Part shown: in pieces, positions 24,260 through 33,680 of the stretch
Layout: each line of letters starts with the position of its first letter
Numbering within the stretch: position 1 is the stretch's first letter
Source of the DNA: AC-9 sp051984395
GTDB lineage: Bacteria > Actinomycetota > Acidimicrobiia > Acidimicrobiales > AC-9
Reading direction: 5' to 3'
Assembly (NCBI GenBank): GCA_051984395.1
Contig: JBPYEZ010000198.1
Location: 1-39,765, forward strand
Length of the DNA stretch: 39,765 nucleotides
Translations under genes and position numbers: made by a program
Notes under the pieces: generated by a model
What the model was told of the DNA's origin: nothing
Seen by the model: only the letters and a program-made list of their open reading frames with translations
Databases searched by the model: none

Positions 24260-24283
24260 TTTGGAGGCGTCAGGAGGCGCTGG

Positions 24284-26443
24284 TCAGCTCTTGAAGAGGA
24301 ACTCGGCCTCGTCCTCGTCGATCATGAGACGGACCTCGTCGGCCAGCACGTCGTGGGCGTCGAGCGTCGGGTCGGCGTCGACGATGTCGAAGGCCAGCTG
24401 GCGCGCCTGGGTCACCAGCTCTCTGTCTCGCCGCAGCGACGCCAGCTTGAGATCGGTGCGGCCCTTCTGCCGGGTGCCCAGCACCGTGCCCTCGCCGCGA
24501 AGCTCCAGATCGACCTCCGCCAGATGGAAGCCGTCGGTCGAGTCCTGGAGGGCCTCGAGCCGCTTCTCACCCTCCGGTGACGAGCCTTCGCCCAGCAGGT
24601 AGCACCACGACGCGTCCTTCCCCCGGCCCACCCGGCCCCGAAGCTGGTGGAGCTGGGCCATCCCGAAGCGGTCGGCGTCCTCGATCACCATCACGGTGGC
24701 GGTGGGGACGTCCACGCCGACCTCGATCACCGTCGTGGCGACGAGGACGTCGAGCTTGCCGTCCCTGAACTCGCTCATGACCGACTCCTTCTCGCGGGCC
24801 GGCATCTGCCCGTGGAGCAGTCCGAGGCGGAGACCGGGCAGGTCCTCTCGAGCCAGCCGCTCGCGCTCCTGGGTGGCCGAGCGGGCCTGCACGCGCTCGG
24901 AGTCCTCGACGAGAGGGCACACGACGTAGGCCTGCCTTCCGGCGGCCACCTCCTCGCGGACCGTGTTCCAGGCGCTCTCCACCTCCAGCGGCCCCCTCGC
25001 CCAGGTGGTGCGGACCGGCGTCCGACCCGGAGGCAGCTCGTCGAGCACCGTCACGTCAAGGTCGCCGTACATCGTCATGGCGGCGGTCCGAGGTATGGGG
25101 GTCGCCGTCATGACCAGCACGTCCGGGTCGGCGCCACCCGAGAACCTGCCCTTGCCGCGCAGGATGTCGCGCTGCTCGACCCCGAAGCGGTGCTGCTCGT
25201 CGACCACCACGACACCCAGCGAGGCGAAGGCGACGTCCTCGGTGAGCAGGGCGTGGGTGCCAACGAGGATGTCGACCGTTCCCGCCCGCAGGCCGCCGTG
25301 GAGCCGGGTGCGCTCGGTCGGGGTGGTGCGGTTGGTCAGCAGCTCCACCCGGACGGGGCGGTCACCGGTGAGTGTCGACTCGTCGGGCAGGCTGACGTGG
25401 CGGAGCAGCCATCGGACCCCGGCGTAGTGCTGCTCGGCGAGCACCTCGGTGGGCGCCATGAGGGCGCCCTGGTGGCCCCCCTGGACAGCGGCGAGCAGGG
25501 CGGCCAACGCCACAACCGTCTTGCCGGCGCCGACGTCGCCCTGCAGCAGGCGATGCATGGGATGCGCCTTCGCCAGGTCGCCCTCGATGTCGGCGATGGC
25601 CCGCTCCTGGGCGCCGGTGAGCGAGAACGGCAGACCGCGGCGGAACTCCTCCAGCAACGACGGGGTCCCCGGCTCCGGCTTCACCACGTGGCTGATGCCG
25701 ACTGCCTCCTGCTCCAGCTTTCGTTTGCGCATGACCAGGGCCACCTGGAGGCGGGCGAGCTCGTCGAAGGCAAGGCGACGCCGGCCCGCATCCTTGGCCG
25801 GCATGGAGTCCGGGGCGTGGATCTGGTTCATGGCTCGGGTCCGGCCGACCATCCCGAGCTCCTCCGCCCACCGTTCGGGCAGCGGATCGGCCAGCTCGCC
25901 GGCTCGTCGCAGGGCGCTCTCGATCCAGTCGGCCAGCTCCCAGGTGGAGAGGCCGGCCTTGTCGGACTGGGGGTAGACGGGAACGATGCGCCCCGTGCGG
26001 TCGCCGACCAGGTCGACCACCGGGTTGGTCATCTGGCGGCGACCCCGGAACAGGTCCAGCTTCCCGAAGAAGACGGCCTGGCGGCCGGTCATGAGCTGCT
26101 TGGCCCGCCACCCCGGGTTGAAGAACGTGCACCGCAGATAGGCGCTGCCGTCGAACACGTCGACCTCGACCAGGGCCCTGCCCTGACGCGTCCGCCGGCT
26201 GCTCACCCGCTTCACGTGGGCGAGCACCATGGCCTCCTCGCCCACCTTCAGGTCCTTCACGGCGACCTGCTGGGTGCGGTCGATGTAGCGGCGCGGGTAG
26301 TGGGTCACGAGGTCGAGCACCGTCGTGATGCCCATCTCCTCGAGACCCTTCGCCTTCGTGGGCCCGACGCCGGAGAGGTCGGTGACCGGACGCTCGGCAA
26401 GTGCGCGCAGTACCAGGCGCCCACTCGCGTCCCGTCCGCTCAT
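24284..26443 (-). CDS. recG: ATP-dependent DNA helicase RecG
   Basis: The 719-residue product remodels stalled replication forks and Holliday junctions. The wedge domain (about 60-145) starts after LSGVGPTKAKGLEEMGI and THYPRRYIDR. The helicase motifs are present: GDVGAGKTVVAL (Walker A, 302-309), MAPTEVLAEQHY, GTHALL, VVVVDEQHRFGVEQR (DEQH box), MTATPIPRT, ATTVIEVGVDVP and QLRGRVGRG. The C-terminus has the RecG HLAEVDLELRGEG motif. The ATG overlaps the stop of the DAK2 gene (ATGA), implying coupling. Confidence 0.98.
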   Translation of the reverse strand: MSGRDASGRLVLRALAERPVTDLSGVGPTKAKGLEEMGITTVLDLVTHYPRRYIDRTQQVAVKDLKVGEEAMVLAHVKRVSSRRTRQGRALVEVDVFDGSAYLRCTFFNPGWRAKQLMTGRQAVFFGKLDLFRGRRQMTNPVVDLVGDRTGRIVPVYPQSDKAGLSTWELADWIESALRRAGELADPLPERWAEELGMVGRTRAMNQIHAPDSMPAKDAGRRRLAFDELARLQVALVMRKRKLEQEAVGISHVVKPEPGTPSLLEEFRRGLPFSLTGAQERAIADIEGDLAKAHPMHRLLQGDVGAGKTVVALAALLAAVQGGHQGALMAPTEVLAEQHYAGVRWLLRHVSLPDESTLTGDRPVRVELLTNRTTPTERTRLHGGLRAGTVDILVGTHALLTEDVAFASLGVVVVDEQHRFGVEQRDILRGKGRFSGGADPDVLVMTATPIPRTAAMTMYGDLDVTVLDELPPGRTPVRTTWARGPLEVESAWNTVREEVAAGRQAYVVCPLVEDSERVQARSATQERERLAREDLPGLRLGLLHGQMPAREKESVMSEFRDGKLDVLVATTVIEVGVDVPTATVMVIEDADRFGMAQLHQLRGRVGRGKDASWCYLLGEGSSPEGEKRLEALQDSTDGFHLAEVDLELRGEGTVLGTRQKGRTDLKLASLRRDRELVTQARQLAFDIVDADPTLDAHDVLADEVRLMIDEDEAEFLFKS

Positions 26444-28158
26444 CAGTCGATGCTCAGCAGGTAGGGATAGAGGGGCTGCTCGCCGTGATGGATCTCGACG
26501 TCGATGTCGGGGCGATGCTCGCGCAGCCACTCGGTGATACGACGGGTGTCGGCGGGACTCGACCCCTCGCCCTCGATGAGCGTCACGATCTCGTGCTCGT
26601 CGGTGAGAAGCTTCTCCAGCAGCGCCGTGGTGGCCTCGGCGAGCGTGGGCTGCACCACCTCGATCCCCCGCTTGGAGAGACCCATCCAGTCGCCCTCGGC
26701 GACGGGACCGGCCGGGCTGTTGGTGGCCCGGACGGCCCTGGTGACCTCGCCGGCGATGACCCGCTGGGCGGCGGACGACATGGCGCCGGCGTTGTCGTCG
26801 ATGTCCGCCTCGGGGTCGTACTCGAGCAGGGCGGCAAAGCCCTCGGCGACACCGACGGTCTTCACGACCCGGACGCGCTTGTCGGTCAGCGCGTCGACCT
26901 GCTCGGCCACCGGAACGATGTTGCCGTTGTTGGGGAGCACGACGACCTCCCCGGCCGGAGCCGCTTCCACGGCCTCGAGGATCTGTGCCGTCGACGGGTT
27001 CATGGACTGACCCCCGGCCACCATCTGGTGGACCCCGAGCGACCGGAAGATCCGACGGATCCCCGTGCCCGTGGCGACCGCGACCACCGCCGTGGCCGGC
27101 GCCGGCCAGGCGTGCTCCTCCTCGGCTGGCGCGCCGGCAGCCGCGTCCCGGACCCACCGCTCCTCCTCGACCTCGTCCATGAGGTCGGTCACCCGAATGT
27201 TGCGGGGCCGGCCGGCGTCGATACCCGCTTCCACGGCGGCACCGATGTCGTCGGTATGGATATGGCAGTTCCACATCCCCTCCCCTCCGACCACCACGAT
27301 CGAGTCGCCGACTCCGGCCCACACGTCCTTGAAGGCGGGGATCGACTCGTCGGGCGCCTCGAGCAGGTACATGACCTCGTACCTGAGGTCCCCCACGCCG
27401 TCCGCCCCCTCGCCGTCGCCCGCTCCCGAGGCAGCTGGGCGGGGCGTTCCCTCTGGCCGGCCTCTGGCGCCGGCGTCGCCCGCCATCGTCCGCGACGGAT
27501 CCGACGCTGGCAGCTCGAGCTCGGGCATCGGCCGGCCGGCCACCACCAGCAGAAGGGCGTCCAACAGCAGCACGAAGCCCACGGCGCCGGCGTCGACGAC
27601 CCCGGCCTGCTTGAGCACCGGCAGCAGATCGGGCGTGCGAGCCACCGACTCGCTGGCGGCCGATCGGGCCGCGTCGAGCACGTCGACGAGCGCGCCGCCG
27701 GCGTCGGCCTTGGCCCGGGCGGCGGCGGCGGTGTCGGCGGCCACGGTGAGGATGGTTCCCTGGACCGGCCGCATCACCGCTCCCTCGGCGGCAGTCGACG
27801 CGTCGACCAGCGCGGTGGCGACATCGGCTGGCCCCGCCGACTCGAGCCCCCGCAGCACGTCGGACGCACCCCGGAGGATCTGGGAGAGGATCACGCCCGA
27901 ATTGCCGCGCGCACCCATCAGCGAGCCGTGGGCCACGGCCTTGCACACCGAGGTCATCTCCAGACCGGACTCGCCGAGCGGCTGGAGCTCGCTCGCCACC
28001 GCCTCCAGCGTGAGGGCCATGTTCGTACCGGTGTCGCCGTCGGGGACCGGATACACGTTCAGGCGGTTGATCGGCTCCTGATGGGCGCGAAGGCCGTCGC
28101 GGTAGGCCAGCATCGCTGCCATGAGGTCGCCGGCTGCCAGCCGGCCCAGCGGGTCCAT
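26443..28158 (-). CDS. DAK2-domain kinase (FakA/YloV-like fatty acid kinase)
   Basis: The 571-residue product has an N-terminal DAK2 domain with NRLNVYPVPDGDTGTNM (phosphate/Mg-binding), AHGSLMGARGNSGVILSQ and QAGVVDAGAVGFVLLLDAL. It is followed by a middle segment with a variable Gly/Pro insert (about 220-260) and the C-terminal YloV-type domain (MSSAAQRVIAGEVTRAVR, VTLIEGEG, YPYLLSID at the end). FakA phosphorylates fatty acids bound to FakB (DegV family); no FakB gene is visible here. Gene order with recG and rpmB is widely conserved. The ATG has a TAGCAT box 6 nt upstream, so it is probably leaderless. Confidence 0.92.
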   Translation of the reverse strand: MDPLGRLAAGDLMAAMLAYRDGLRAHQEPINRLNVYPVPDGDTGTNMALTLEAVASELQPLGESGLEMTSVCKAVAHGSLMGARGNSGVILSQILRGASDVLRGLESAGPADVATALVDASTAAEGAVMRPVQGTILTVAADTAAAARAKADAGGALVDVLDAARSAASESVARTPDLLPVLKQAGVVDAGAVGFVLLLDALLLVVAGRPMPELELPASDPSRTMAGDAGARGRPEGTPRPAASGAGDGEGADGVGDLRYEVMYLLEAPDESIPAFKDVWAGVGDSIVVVGGEGMWNCHIHTDDIGAAVEAGIDAGRPRNIRVTDLMDEVEEERWVRDAAAGAPAEEEHAWPAPATAVVAVATGTGIRRIFRSLGVHQMVAGGQSMNPSTAQILEAVEAAPAGEVVVLPNNGNIVPVAEQVDALTDKRVRVVKTVGVAEGFAALLEYDPEADIDDNAGAMSSAAQRVIAGEVTRAVRATNSPAGPVAEGDWMGLSKRGIEVVQPTLAEATTALLEKLLTDEHEIVTLIEGEGSSPADTRRITEWLREHRPDIDVEIHHGEQPLYPYLLSID

Positions 28159-28164
28159 GGCCGG

Positions 28165-28170
28165 ATGCTA
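28165..28170 (-). promoter_or_regulatory. Putative -10 box (TAGCAT), leaderless, for DAK2-recG operon
   Basis: TAGCAT ends exactly 6 nt before the ATG of the DAK2 gene, in the divergent gap with rpmB. Confidence 0.5.
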
Positions 28171-28277
28171 ACCTTCCGTGGTCGCCTCCCAGCGTTCCCG
28201 TGTCGGGTGTCCGATCGGGCCGCACAGCGAGGCATCGTCACAATGGGGCATCGTCCCCGGACCGAGAGGCTCGTGTC

Positions 28278-28472
28278 GTGGCAGCGGTATGCGAGGTGTG
28301 CGGCAAGCACCCCTCCTTCGGAATGAGCATCAGCCACTCCCACCGGCGCACCAAGCGCAGGTGGAACCCCAACATCCAGCGCGTCAGGGCCGTGGTCGAC
28401 GGGAGCCCGCGCCGGATCCATGTCTGCACCTCCTGCATCCGGGCCGGCAAGGTCGAGAAGGTATCCCGCTGA
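28278..28472 (+). CDS. rpmB: 50S ribosomal protein L28
   Basis: The product has 64 residues. The start is (M)AAVCEVCGKHPSFGMSISHSHRRTKRRW, followed by NPNIQRVR and the C-terminal VCTSCIRAGKV. The CEVC...CTSC pairs make this the zinc-binding form. The GTG at 28278 has GAGAGG about 8 nt upstream and matches the family start; an upstream extension is unsupported. It is divergent from the DAK2 gene and converges with thiL. Confidence 0.95.
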   Translation: MAAVCEVCGKHPSFGMSISHSHRRTKRRWNPNIQRVRAVVDGSPRRIHVCTSCIRAGKVEKVSR

Positions 28473-28478
28473 CCGCTG

Positions 28479-29399
28479 CTACCAGTCGTGCTCCCATCCC
28501 GCCGGTTGGAGCCGACGACCGTCGAGCCGCCGCTCCTCGGGATCACCGGTGCAGCTCCCGATCCGGACCGGCGGCCGCAGCCGGGCCGCCCGGAAGGCCG
28601 TCGCCACGACGTCGGGATCGGGTGCGCTGAACGCCAGCTCGTAGTCCTCACCGCCGCCGAGCGCGTGCTGCTCGGTGGCTCCGCCGGCGACCGGCACCTG
28701 GGTGATGGCCAACCCCACGCCCGAAGCCACGGCCACCCGGTCGAGGTCGAGGGCGAGGCCGTCCGACAGGTCGATCATGGCGGTGGCCCCACCCGCCCGT
28801 GCCGCCTGACCCTCCTCGACACGCGCCTCGGGCCGTCGGTGAGCGGCGGCCAGCTCGGGGTGCTCCGAACCTCGCCGGGCGCGAAGCAGCTCGAGTCCCG
28901 CGGCCGAGGCTCCCAGCGGCCCGGTGACGAACAGGGCGTCGCCTGGACGCGCCCCGTCGCGCCGCACCGCGGGTCTCCCCCCGCTCGTCCCCGTGACCGC
29001 CACCGACACCACGAGGACGTCGGCGTTGGCCAGGTCCCCCCCGACGATCGCGCACCGGTAGTGGAGGGCCGCCGCCACCAGCCCGTCGAACAGGCGGTCC
29101 AGGTCGGTCGAGGCGGGACCGGCCACCGCCACCACGGCGTGCTGCGGCCGGCCCGCCATGGCCGCGAGGTCGCTCACGTTGGCCGCCATGGCCTTCCATC
29201 CCATGTCGTCGATTCCCACCAGGTCCAGGTCGGCATGGACTCCCGCCACGACGGCATCGGTCGCAAGCAGGAGACTCTCCGGCGGCGGCGCGACCACGGC
29301 GGCGTCGTCGCCGATCCAGGTCTCCCCGGCGGGAGGTCCCGGGAGCCGGGCACGGATCCGCTCCACGGCCGCCCGCTCCCCACGCTGTCCGGCGCCCAC
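28479..29399 (-). CDS. thiL: Thiamine-monophosphate kinase
   Basis: The 306-residue product converts thiamine monophosphate to the diphosphate cofactor. ThiL marks are IGDDAAVV, LLATDAVVAGVHADLD, GWKAMAANVSDLAAMAG, AIVGGDLANAD, VTGPLGASAAGLELL, MIDLSDGLALDL and LGGGEDYELAF. The N-terminal GDDAA and VSDLAAM segments bind metal and nucleotide. The GTG start has a TACGCT box 8 nt upstream. It is divergent from pckG. Confidence 0.96.
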   Translation of the reverse strand: MGAGQRGERAAVERIRARLPGPPAGETWIGDDAAVVAPPPESLLLATDAVVAGVHADLDLVGIDDMGWKAMAANVSDLAAMAGRPQHAVVAVAGPASTDLDRLFDGLVAAALHYRCAIVGGDLANADVLVVSVAVTGTSGGRPAVRRDGARPGDALFVTGPLGASAAGLELLRARRGSEHPELAAAHRRPEARVEEGQAARAGGATAMIDLSDGLALDLDRVAVASGVGLAITQVPVAGGATEQHALGGGEDYELAFSAPDPDVVATAFRAARLRPPVRIGSCTGDPEERRLDGRRLQPAGWEHDW

Positions 29400-29407
29400 G
29401 CCTGGCG

Positions 29408-29413
29408 AGCGTA
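29408..29413 (-). promoter_or_regulatory. Putative -10 box (TACGCT) of thiL
   Basis: TACGCT ends 8 nt before the thiL GTG. Confidence 0.4.
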
Positions 29414-29463
29414 GGGCTTCGCCGCCACGGGCGGTTGAATTGGGGCAGTCCTCGACGCTGACC

Positions 29464-29469
29464 TACCAT
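29464..29469 (+). promoter_or_regulatory. Putative -10 box (TACCAT) of pckG
   Basis: TACCAT lies 57 nt before the pckG ATG, with a weak TTGGGG 18 nt further upstream. Unlike its neighbours, pckG would have a leader of about 50 nt. That leader contains a perfect palindrome and a Shine-Dalgarno. Confidence 0.4.
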
Positions 29470-29483
29470 CGTCCGCGTCCATT

Positions 29484-29497
29484 CGTTGCGCGCAACG
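29484..29497. promoter_or_regulatory. Perfect palindrome CGTTGCGCGCAACG in pckG leader, candidate operator
   Basis: This 14-bp perfect dyad lies 14 bases after the TACCAT box and 30 bases before the pckG ATG. It would sit near +8 to +21 of the transcript, a typical place for a repressor. PEP carboxykinase is often regulated by carbon source. The regulator is unknown and none is encoded next to it. Confidence 0.5.
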
Positions 29498-29526
29498 GCG
29501 CGCTCGACGAAAAGAGGCGCTTGGCG

Positions 29527-31320
29527 ATGGGACCGACGAAGAACCGCAGACTGCAGCGATGGGTCGACGAGGTCACTTCCCTTACCACGCCCGACCAGGT
29601 CGTATGGTGCGACGGCTCTGCGGCGGAGTACGACCGGCTGGCCCAGCTGCTGGTCGACGGCGGGACCTTCACCCGGCTCTCCGACGCCAAGCGGCCGAAC
29701 AGCTACTGGGCCCATTCCGACCCCGCCGACGTGGCCAGGGTGGAAGATCGCACCTTCGTGTGCCCGCGGCGCGAGGTGGACGCCGGCCCGACGAACAACT
29801 GGCGGGACCCCGACGAGATGCGGGCCGAGCTGACGGACCACTTCCGGCACTCCATGCGGGGACGGACGATGTACGTGGTGCCCTTCTCGATGGGCCCACT
29901 CGGCTCACCCATCGCGCACATCGGCGTGCAGCTCACGGACTCGCCCTACGTCGCCGCGAGCATGCGGATCATGACGCGCATGGGTACCGCCGTTCTCGAC
30001 CAGCTCGGCGAGGACGGCGAGTTCGTGCCCTGCCTGCACTCGGTCGGGGCGCCGCTCGAGCCCGGTCAGCCCGACGTGGCGTGGCCGTGCAACCCAGAGC
30101 ACAAGTACATCGTGCATTTCCCCGAGTCGAGGGAGATCTGGTCCTACGGCTCCGGCTACGGCGGCAACGCCCTGCTGGGCAAGAAATGCTTCGCTCTGCG
30201 CATCGCCTCGGTGATGGCCCGAGACGACGGCTGGCTGGCCGAGCACATGCTCATCCTCAAGCTCACCTCTCCCCGGGGAGAGACGCGCTACGTGACGGGC
30301 GCCTTCCCGTCCGCGTGCGGCAAGACGAACCTGGCCATGATGGTCCCCACCCTGCCCGGGTGGAAGGTGGAGACCATCGGCGACGACATCTGCTGGATGA
30401 AGTTCGGCGACGACGGTCGGCTGTACGCCATCAACCCCGAGGCAGGCTTCTTCGGGGTGGCTCCGGGCACGAGCATGAAGACCAACCCGAACGCCATGCT
30501 CACCTTGGACGGCAACTGCATCTTCACCAACACGGCACTGACCGAAGACGGAGACGTGTGGTGGGAAGGTATGACCGAGCACACACCGGACCATCTCACC
30601 GACTGGCGCGGGCAGAGCTGGACCCCGGCGTCATCGGCCCCCGCGGCCCATCCCAACGCCCGCTTCACCGCTCCCGCCAGCCAGGACCCGGCCATCGCCC
30701 CGGAGTGGGAGGACCCGGCCGGAGTGCCGATCTCGGCCGTCCTGTTCGGCGGCCGCCGGGCGTCGGTCGTGCCGCTGATCTTCGAGGCCTTCGACTGGCA
30801 GCAGGGCGTGTTCCTGGGCTCCATCATGGCCTCCGAGACCACCGCCGCCGCCGCCGGACAGGTGGGCAAGCTGCGGCGGGACCCGTTCGCCATGCTGCCC
30901 TTCTGCGGCTACAACATGGCCGACTACCTGGGCCACTGGCTCGACATCGGGAAGGCCACCGATCCGGCCAAGCTGCCCAAGCTCTTCTACGTCAACTGGT
31001 TCCGCAAGGACGCCGACGGCCGCTGGCTGTGGCCGGGCTTCGGCGAGAACAGCCGGGTGCTCGAGTGGGTCTTCGAGCGCGCCGGCGGACGGGGCCAGGC
31101 GGTGGAGACGCCCGTGGGGAACGTCCCGGCACCGGGCGCCATCGACATCGAGGGCCTCGACGTGTCCCCTGCGGACATGGAGCTGCTCGTCCAAGTGGAT
31201 CCCGAGGAGTGGCGACGCGAGGTGCCGCTCATCCGGGATCACTTCGCCCAGCTCGGCGAGCGCCTGCCCGGCGCCCTCACCGAGGAGCTCGACCGCCTCG
31301 AGCGGCGTCTCGACCGCTGA
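29527..31320 (+). CDS. pckG: Phosphoenolpyruvate carboxykinase (GTP)
   Basis: The 597-residue product interconverts oxaloacetate and PEP with GTP/GDP, for gluconeogenesis. The GTP-type family signature FPSACGKTNLAMM (P-loop about 261-268) and GSGYGGNALLGKK (about 208-220) are intact. So are MYVVPFSMGPLGSP, DDICWMKFG, NPEAGFFGVAPGTS, FGGRRASVVPLI and the aromatic GTP-binding region FCGYNMADYLGHWL. AGAGG lies 9 nt before the ATG. A TTG two codons upstream is less likely. The leader contains a possible operator. Confidence 0.98.
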   Translation: MGPTKNRRLQRWVDEVTSLTTPDQVVWCDGSAAEYDRLAQLLVDGGTFTRLSDAKRPNSYWAHSDPADVARVEDRTFVCPRREVDAGPTNNWRDPDEMRAELTDHFRHSMRGRTMYVVPFSMGPLGSPIAHIGVQLTDSPYVAASMRIMTRMGTAVLDQLGEDGEFVPCLHSVGAPLEPGQPDVAWPCNPEHKYIVHFPESREIWSYGSGYGGNALLGKKCFALRIASVMARDDGWLAEHMLILKLTSPRGETRYVTGAFPSACGKTNLAMMVPTLPGWKVETIGDDICWMKFGDDGRLYAINPEAGFFGVAPGTSMKTNPNAMLTLDGNCIFTNTALTEDGDVWWEGMTEHTPDHLTDWRGQSWTPASSAPAAHPNARFTAPASQDPAIAPEWEDPAGVPISAVLFGGRRASVVPLIFEAFDWQQGVFLGSIMASETTAAAAGQVGKLRRDPFAMLPFCGYNMADYLGHWLDIGKATDPAKLPKLFYVNWFRKDADGRWLWPGFGENSRVLEWVFERAGGRGQAVETPVGNVPAPGAIDIEGLDVSPADMELLVQVDPEEWRREVPLIRDHFAQLGERLPGALTEELDRLERRLDR

Positions 31321-31338
31321 TCGCGTCGGGAGCGGACC

Positions 31339-31665
31339 CTACGGCGCCGGTCGCGGGGGCGGCTGCCAGTGCGGTGCCTGCGCGGGGACGGGACGCACCG
31401 AGGGAGTTCCGGGCGTCACCTGGCTGACATCGAACGCACCGACCGCGGGGCCGACGGTGAGAGCCAGCAGCATCACCGCCAGGAGCGCCCATGCCACCAC
31501 GGCGACGGCGTCCAGGACCCTGCCGGCGCGACGCGCCGGGACGCGAATCGCACGCCAGGCGGCATCGACCCTCGCCACCGGCCCCGCGCCGGGGCCTGGG
31601 GCCGGCGGGGGCGGCGGCAGCGCTCGGGCGCGCCGCCGACCGGGAGGCACTGACGGGGAAGGCAC
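31339..31665 (-). CDS. Small proline-rich single-pass membrane protein, unknown
   Basis: The gene encodes about 108 residues. The N-terminal half is basic and Pro-rich. One strong transmembrane helix follows (AVVAWALLAVMLLALTVGPAV), then a short Pro-rich tail (SVRPVPAQAPHWQPPPRPAP). I recognise no family. The start is uncertain: GTGs at 31665 and 31650 and codons further upstream are all possible, and none has a clear ribosome site. It converges with pckG and follows the S9 peptidase gene on the same strand. Confidence 0.5.
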   Translation of the reverse strand: MPSPSVPPGRRRARALPPPPPAPGPGAGPVARVDAAWRAIRVPARRAGRVLDAVAVVAWALLAVMLLALTVGPAVGAFDVSQVTPGTPSVRPVPAQAPHWQPPPRPAP

Positions 31666-31786
31666 TGTTACGGATTCGACCCGGGAAGTGGCTCCCCTGC
31701 CCCCAGACGCGCATCGGGAGAGGGCTGTTCGACACATCTGGTCGAAACAGGGCGCGACGCCTGCGAGCTCCGCCGCCGGGTCTCGC

Positions 31787-33616
31787 TCAGTCCTCGGCGC
31801 GACCTCCGAGGTGACGGGCGAGGAACCGCTCGGCGGCGGCGTAGAAGCGCAGCCGGTTCTCTGGCTTGGCGAAGCCGTGACCCTCGTCGGTGAAGAGGAG
31901 GTACTCGTGGTCGATGCCGGCCTCGGTCAGCGCCGCCACGATCTGCTCGGACTCGGCCTGCTTGACCCGAGGGTCGTTCGCCCCCTGAGCGATCAGCAGA
32001 GGCACCTTGATGTCGTCGACCCTCGACAGAGGCGAGCGTGACCAGAGGAACTCGGCGTCGGTGTCGGGGTTGCCCACCCTGGCGTGGAACTGGGCGATGA
32101 GGGGGGCCCAGTACGGCGGGATCGACCGTATCAGCGTCTCCAGGCTGGACGGCCCGACGACGTCGATCGCCGCCCGGAACAGCTCCGGGGTGAAGGCCGC
32201 CCCCACCAGGGCGGCGTAACCCCCGTAGGAGCCACCGTAGATGGCGATCCGGTCGGGATCCGCCAGGCCCCTGTCCACGACCCATTCAACGGCGTCGACC
32301 AGGTCCTCGTGCATCTTCCCGCCCCACTCGCGGTCTCCCGCGTTCACGAACGCCTTGCCATAGCCGGTCGAGCCCCGGAAGTTGACCTGCACGCACAGGT
32401 ACCCCCGATTGGCCAACCACTGCGTCTCCGGTTGGAAACCCCACTCGTCGCGGGCCCACGGGCCGCCGTGGACGACGAGCACGGTCGGCAGCCGCTCACG
32501 GGGCTCTCCCACGGGCATGCTCAGGTAGCCGTGGATCAGCAGGCCGTCGCGAGCCTGGTACGAGAACGGCTCCATCGGCGCCAGCTCGTAGCGCGACAGG
32601 CTCGGCCGGTGCTCGAACAGGAGCCTGGCCTCCCTGGTGCGCCGGTCGTAGGCGAAGTACGGGATCGGTCCGGCGTCGTTCGTGAAGCCCACCAGCCAGG
32701 TGGCATCGGCATCGTCCTGGCCCTCGAGCACCGGATCGCCGGGATGCAGCGACCGGATGGCGGCGACATCGTCCTCCACCTCGGGATCGAGCACGAGGAA
32801 GTCGGCCCGCTCGCGGGCGAAGGTCACGACCTGGACCCGGCGGGTGTCGGGATGGAGGCGCACGTCGCTGACGTCGTTGAGTGGGTCCTCGGCGATGACC
32901 TCGATGGCGCCGGTGCCGAGGTCGGCGCGCACGAGACGACCGGTGTTGGCGTCGATCGAGCTGACGGCGAGGAGGCTCCCGCCGTCCTGGGTGAAGGCCA
33001 CCGTCCAGCTCGACAGGGCGTCCCCGGCCGGCACGCGCTGGAACGGACGCCACTCCGCGTCGGACGAGTCGCGCACCATGACGACGAAGCCGCCGTCGGC
33101 CTCGGGGGCCAGCCCGGCCCGGACCACCATCTCGGGGTCGGCCACCCAGCCGACCAGTCCCGGGTTGTCGACGACCTTGATGAGCTCGCCGCTCACGAGG
33201 TCGAGGTGGTACACGTCGTGGAGCTGTTGATTGTCCCGGTTGAGCCCGACCAGCACCTCGGTCGGAAAGCGCTTGTCCACCGCGAGCACCTGCGCCTGCA
33301 CGTCCTCGAACGGCGTCAGGTCGCGGCGGGCCATCGTGTCGAGGTCCACGTCGTAGAGGCGCCAGTTCTCGTCCCCGCCCCGGTCCTGGAGGTACAGGAG
33401 GTGGACGTCGTCGTGGGCCCAGAAGAAGCTGCGGATGCCACGATCGCGATCGTCGGTGACGGGCGTGGCACCTTCCATCGTCAGGTCCGCCACCCACACG
33501 TTCAACACGCCCTCGACGGGCGCCAGCCAGGCCAGCCGGGTGCCGTCAGGCGACACTCTCGGGCTCACCCGCTCCGGGTTGCCGAACAGCACGTCTCTCG
33601 GGATCAGCTCGACCAT
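31787..33616 (-). CDS. S9-family serine peptidase (prolyl oligopeptidase/acylaminoacyl-peptidase type)
   Basis: The product has 609 residues. The N-terminal beta-propeller (about 15-340) has repeated strands such as VSPDGTRLAWLAP. The alpha/beta hydrolase domain has the oxyanion segment VVHGGPWARDEWGF, the nucleophile elbow GGSYGGYAAL (Ser463), GANDPRV (Asp548) and DEGHGF (His580). It likely removes peptides or acyl-amino acids in the cytoplasm, as no signal peptide is seen. The ATG has a GATAGT box 8 nt upstream. It is divergent from the RAM-domain gene with a 91-bp gap. Confidence 0.92.
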   Translation of the reverse strand: MVELIPRDVLFGNPERVSPRVSPDGTRLAWLAPVEGVLNVWVADLTMEGATPVTDDRDRGIRSFFWAHDDVHLLYLQDRGGDENWRLYDVDLDTMARRDLTPFEDVQAQVLAVDKRFPTEVLVGLNRDNQQLHDVYHLDLVSGELIKVVDNPGLVGWVADPEMVVRAGLAPEADGGFVVMVRDSSDAEWRPFQRVPAGDALSSWTVAFTQDGGSLLAVSSIDANTGRLVRADLGTGAIEVIAEDPLNDVSDVRLHPDTRRVQVVTFARERADFLVLDPEVEDDVAAIRSLHPGDPVLEGQDDADATWLVGFTNDAGPIPYFAYDRRTREARLLFEHRPSLSRYELAPMEPFSYQARDGLLIHGYLSMPVGEPRERLPTVLVVHGGPWARDEWGFQPETQWLANRGYLCVQVNFRGSTGYGKAFVNAGDREWGGKMHEDLVDAVEWVVDRGLADPDRIAIYGGSYGGYAALVGAAFTPELFRAAIDVVGPSSLETLIRSIPPYWAPLIAQFHARVGNPDTDAEFLWSRSPLSRVDDIKVPLLIAQGANDPRVKQAESEQIVAALTEAGIDHEYLLFTDEGHGFAKPENRLRFYAAAERFLARHLGGRAED

Positions 33617-33674
33617 GGGGACTGACTATCAGGCGCGCCCGGCCATTGCCCAGACCGCGGCGACGAGCTGGCAC

Positions 33675-33680
33675 TACGAT
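33675..33680 (+). promoter_or_regulatory. Putative -10 box (TACGAT) of the RAM-domain gene
   Basis: TACGAT lies 27 nt before the GTG start. The leader contains GAGGAGG, so this gene uses a conventional ribosome site. Confidence 0.4.
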
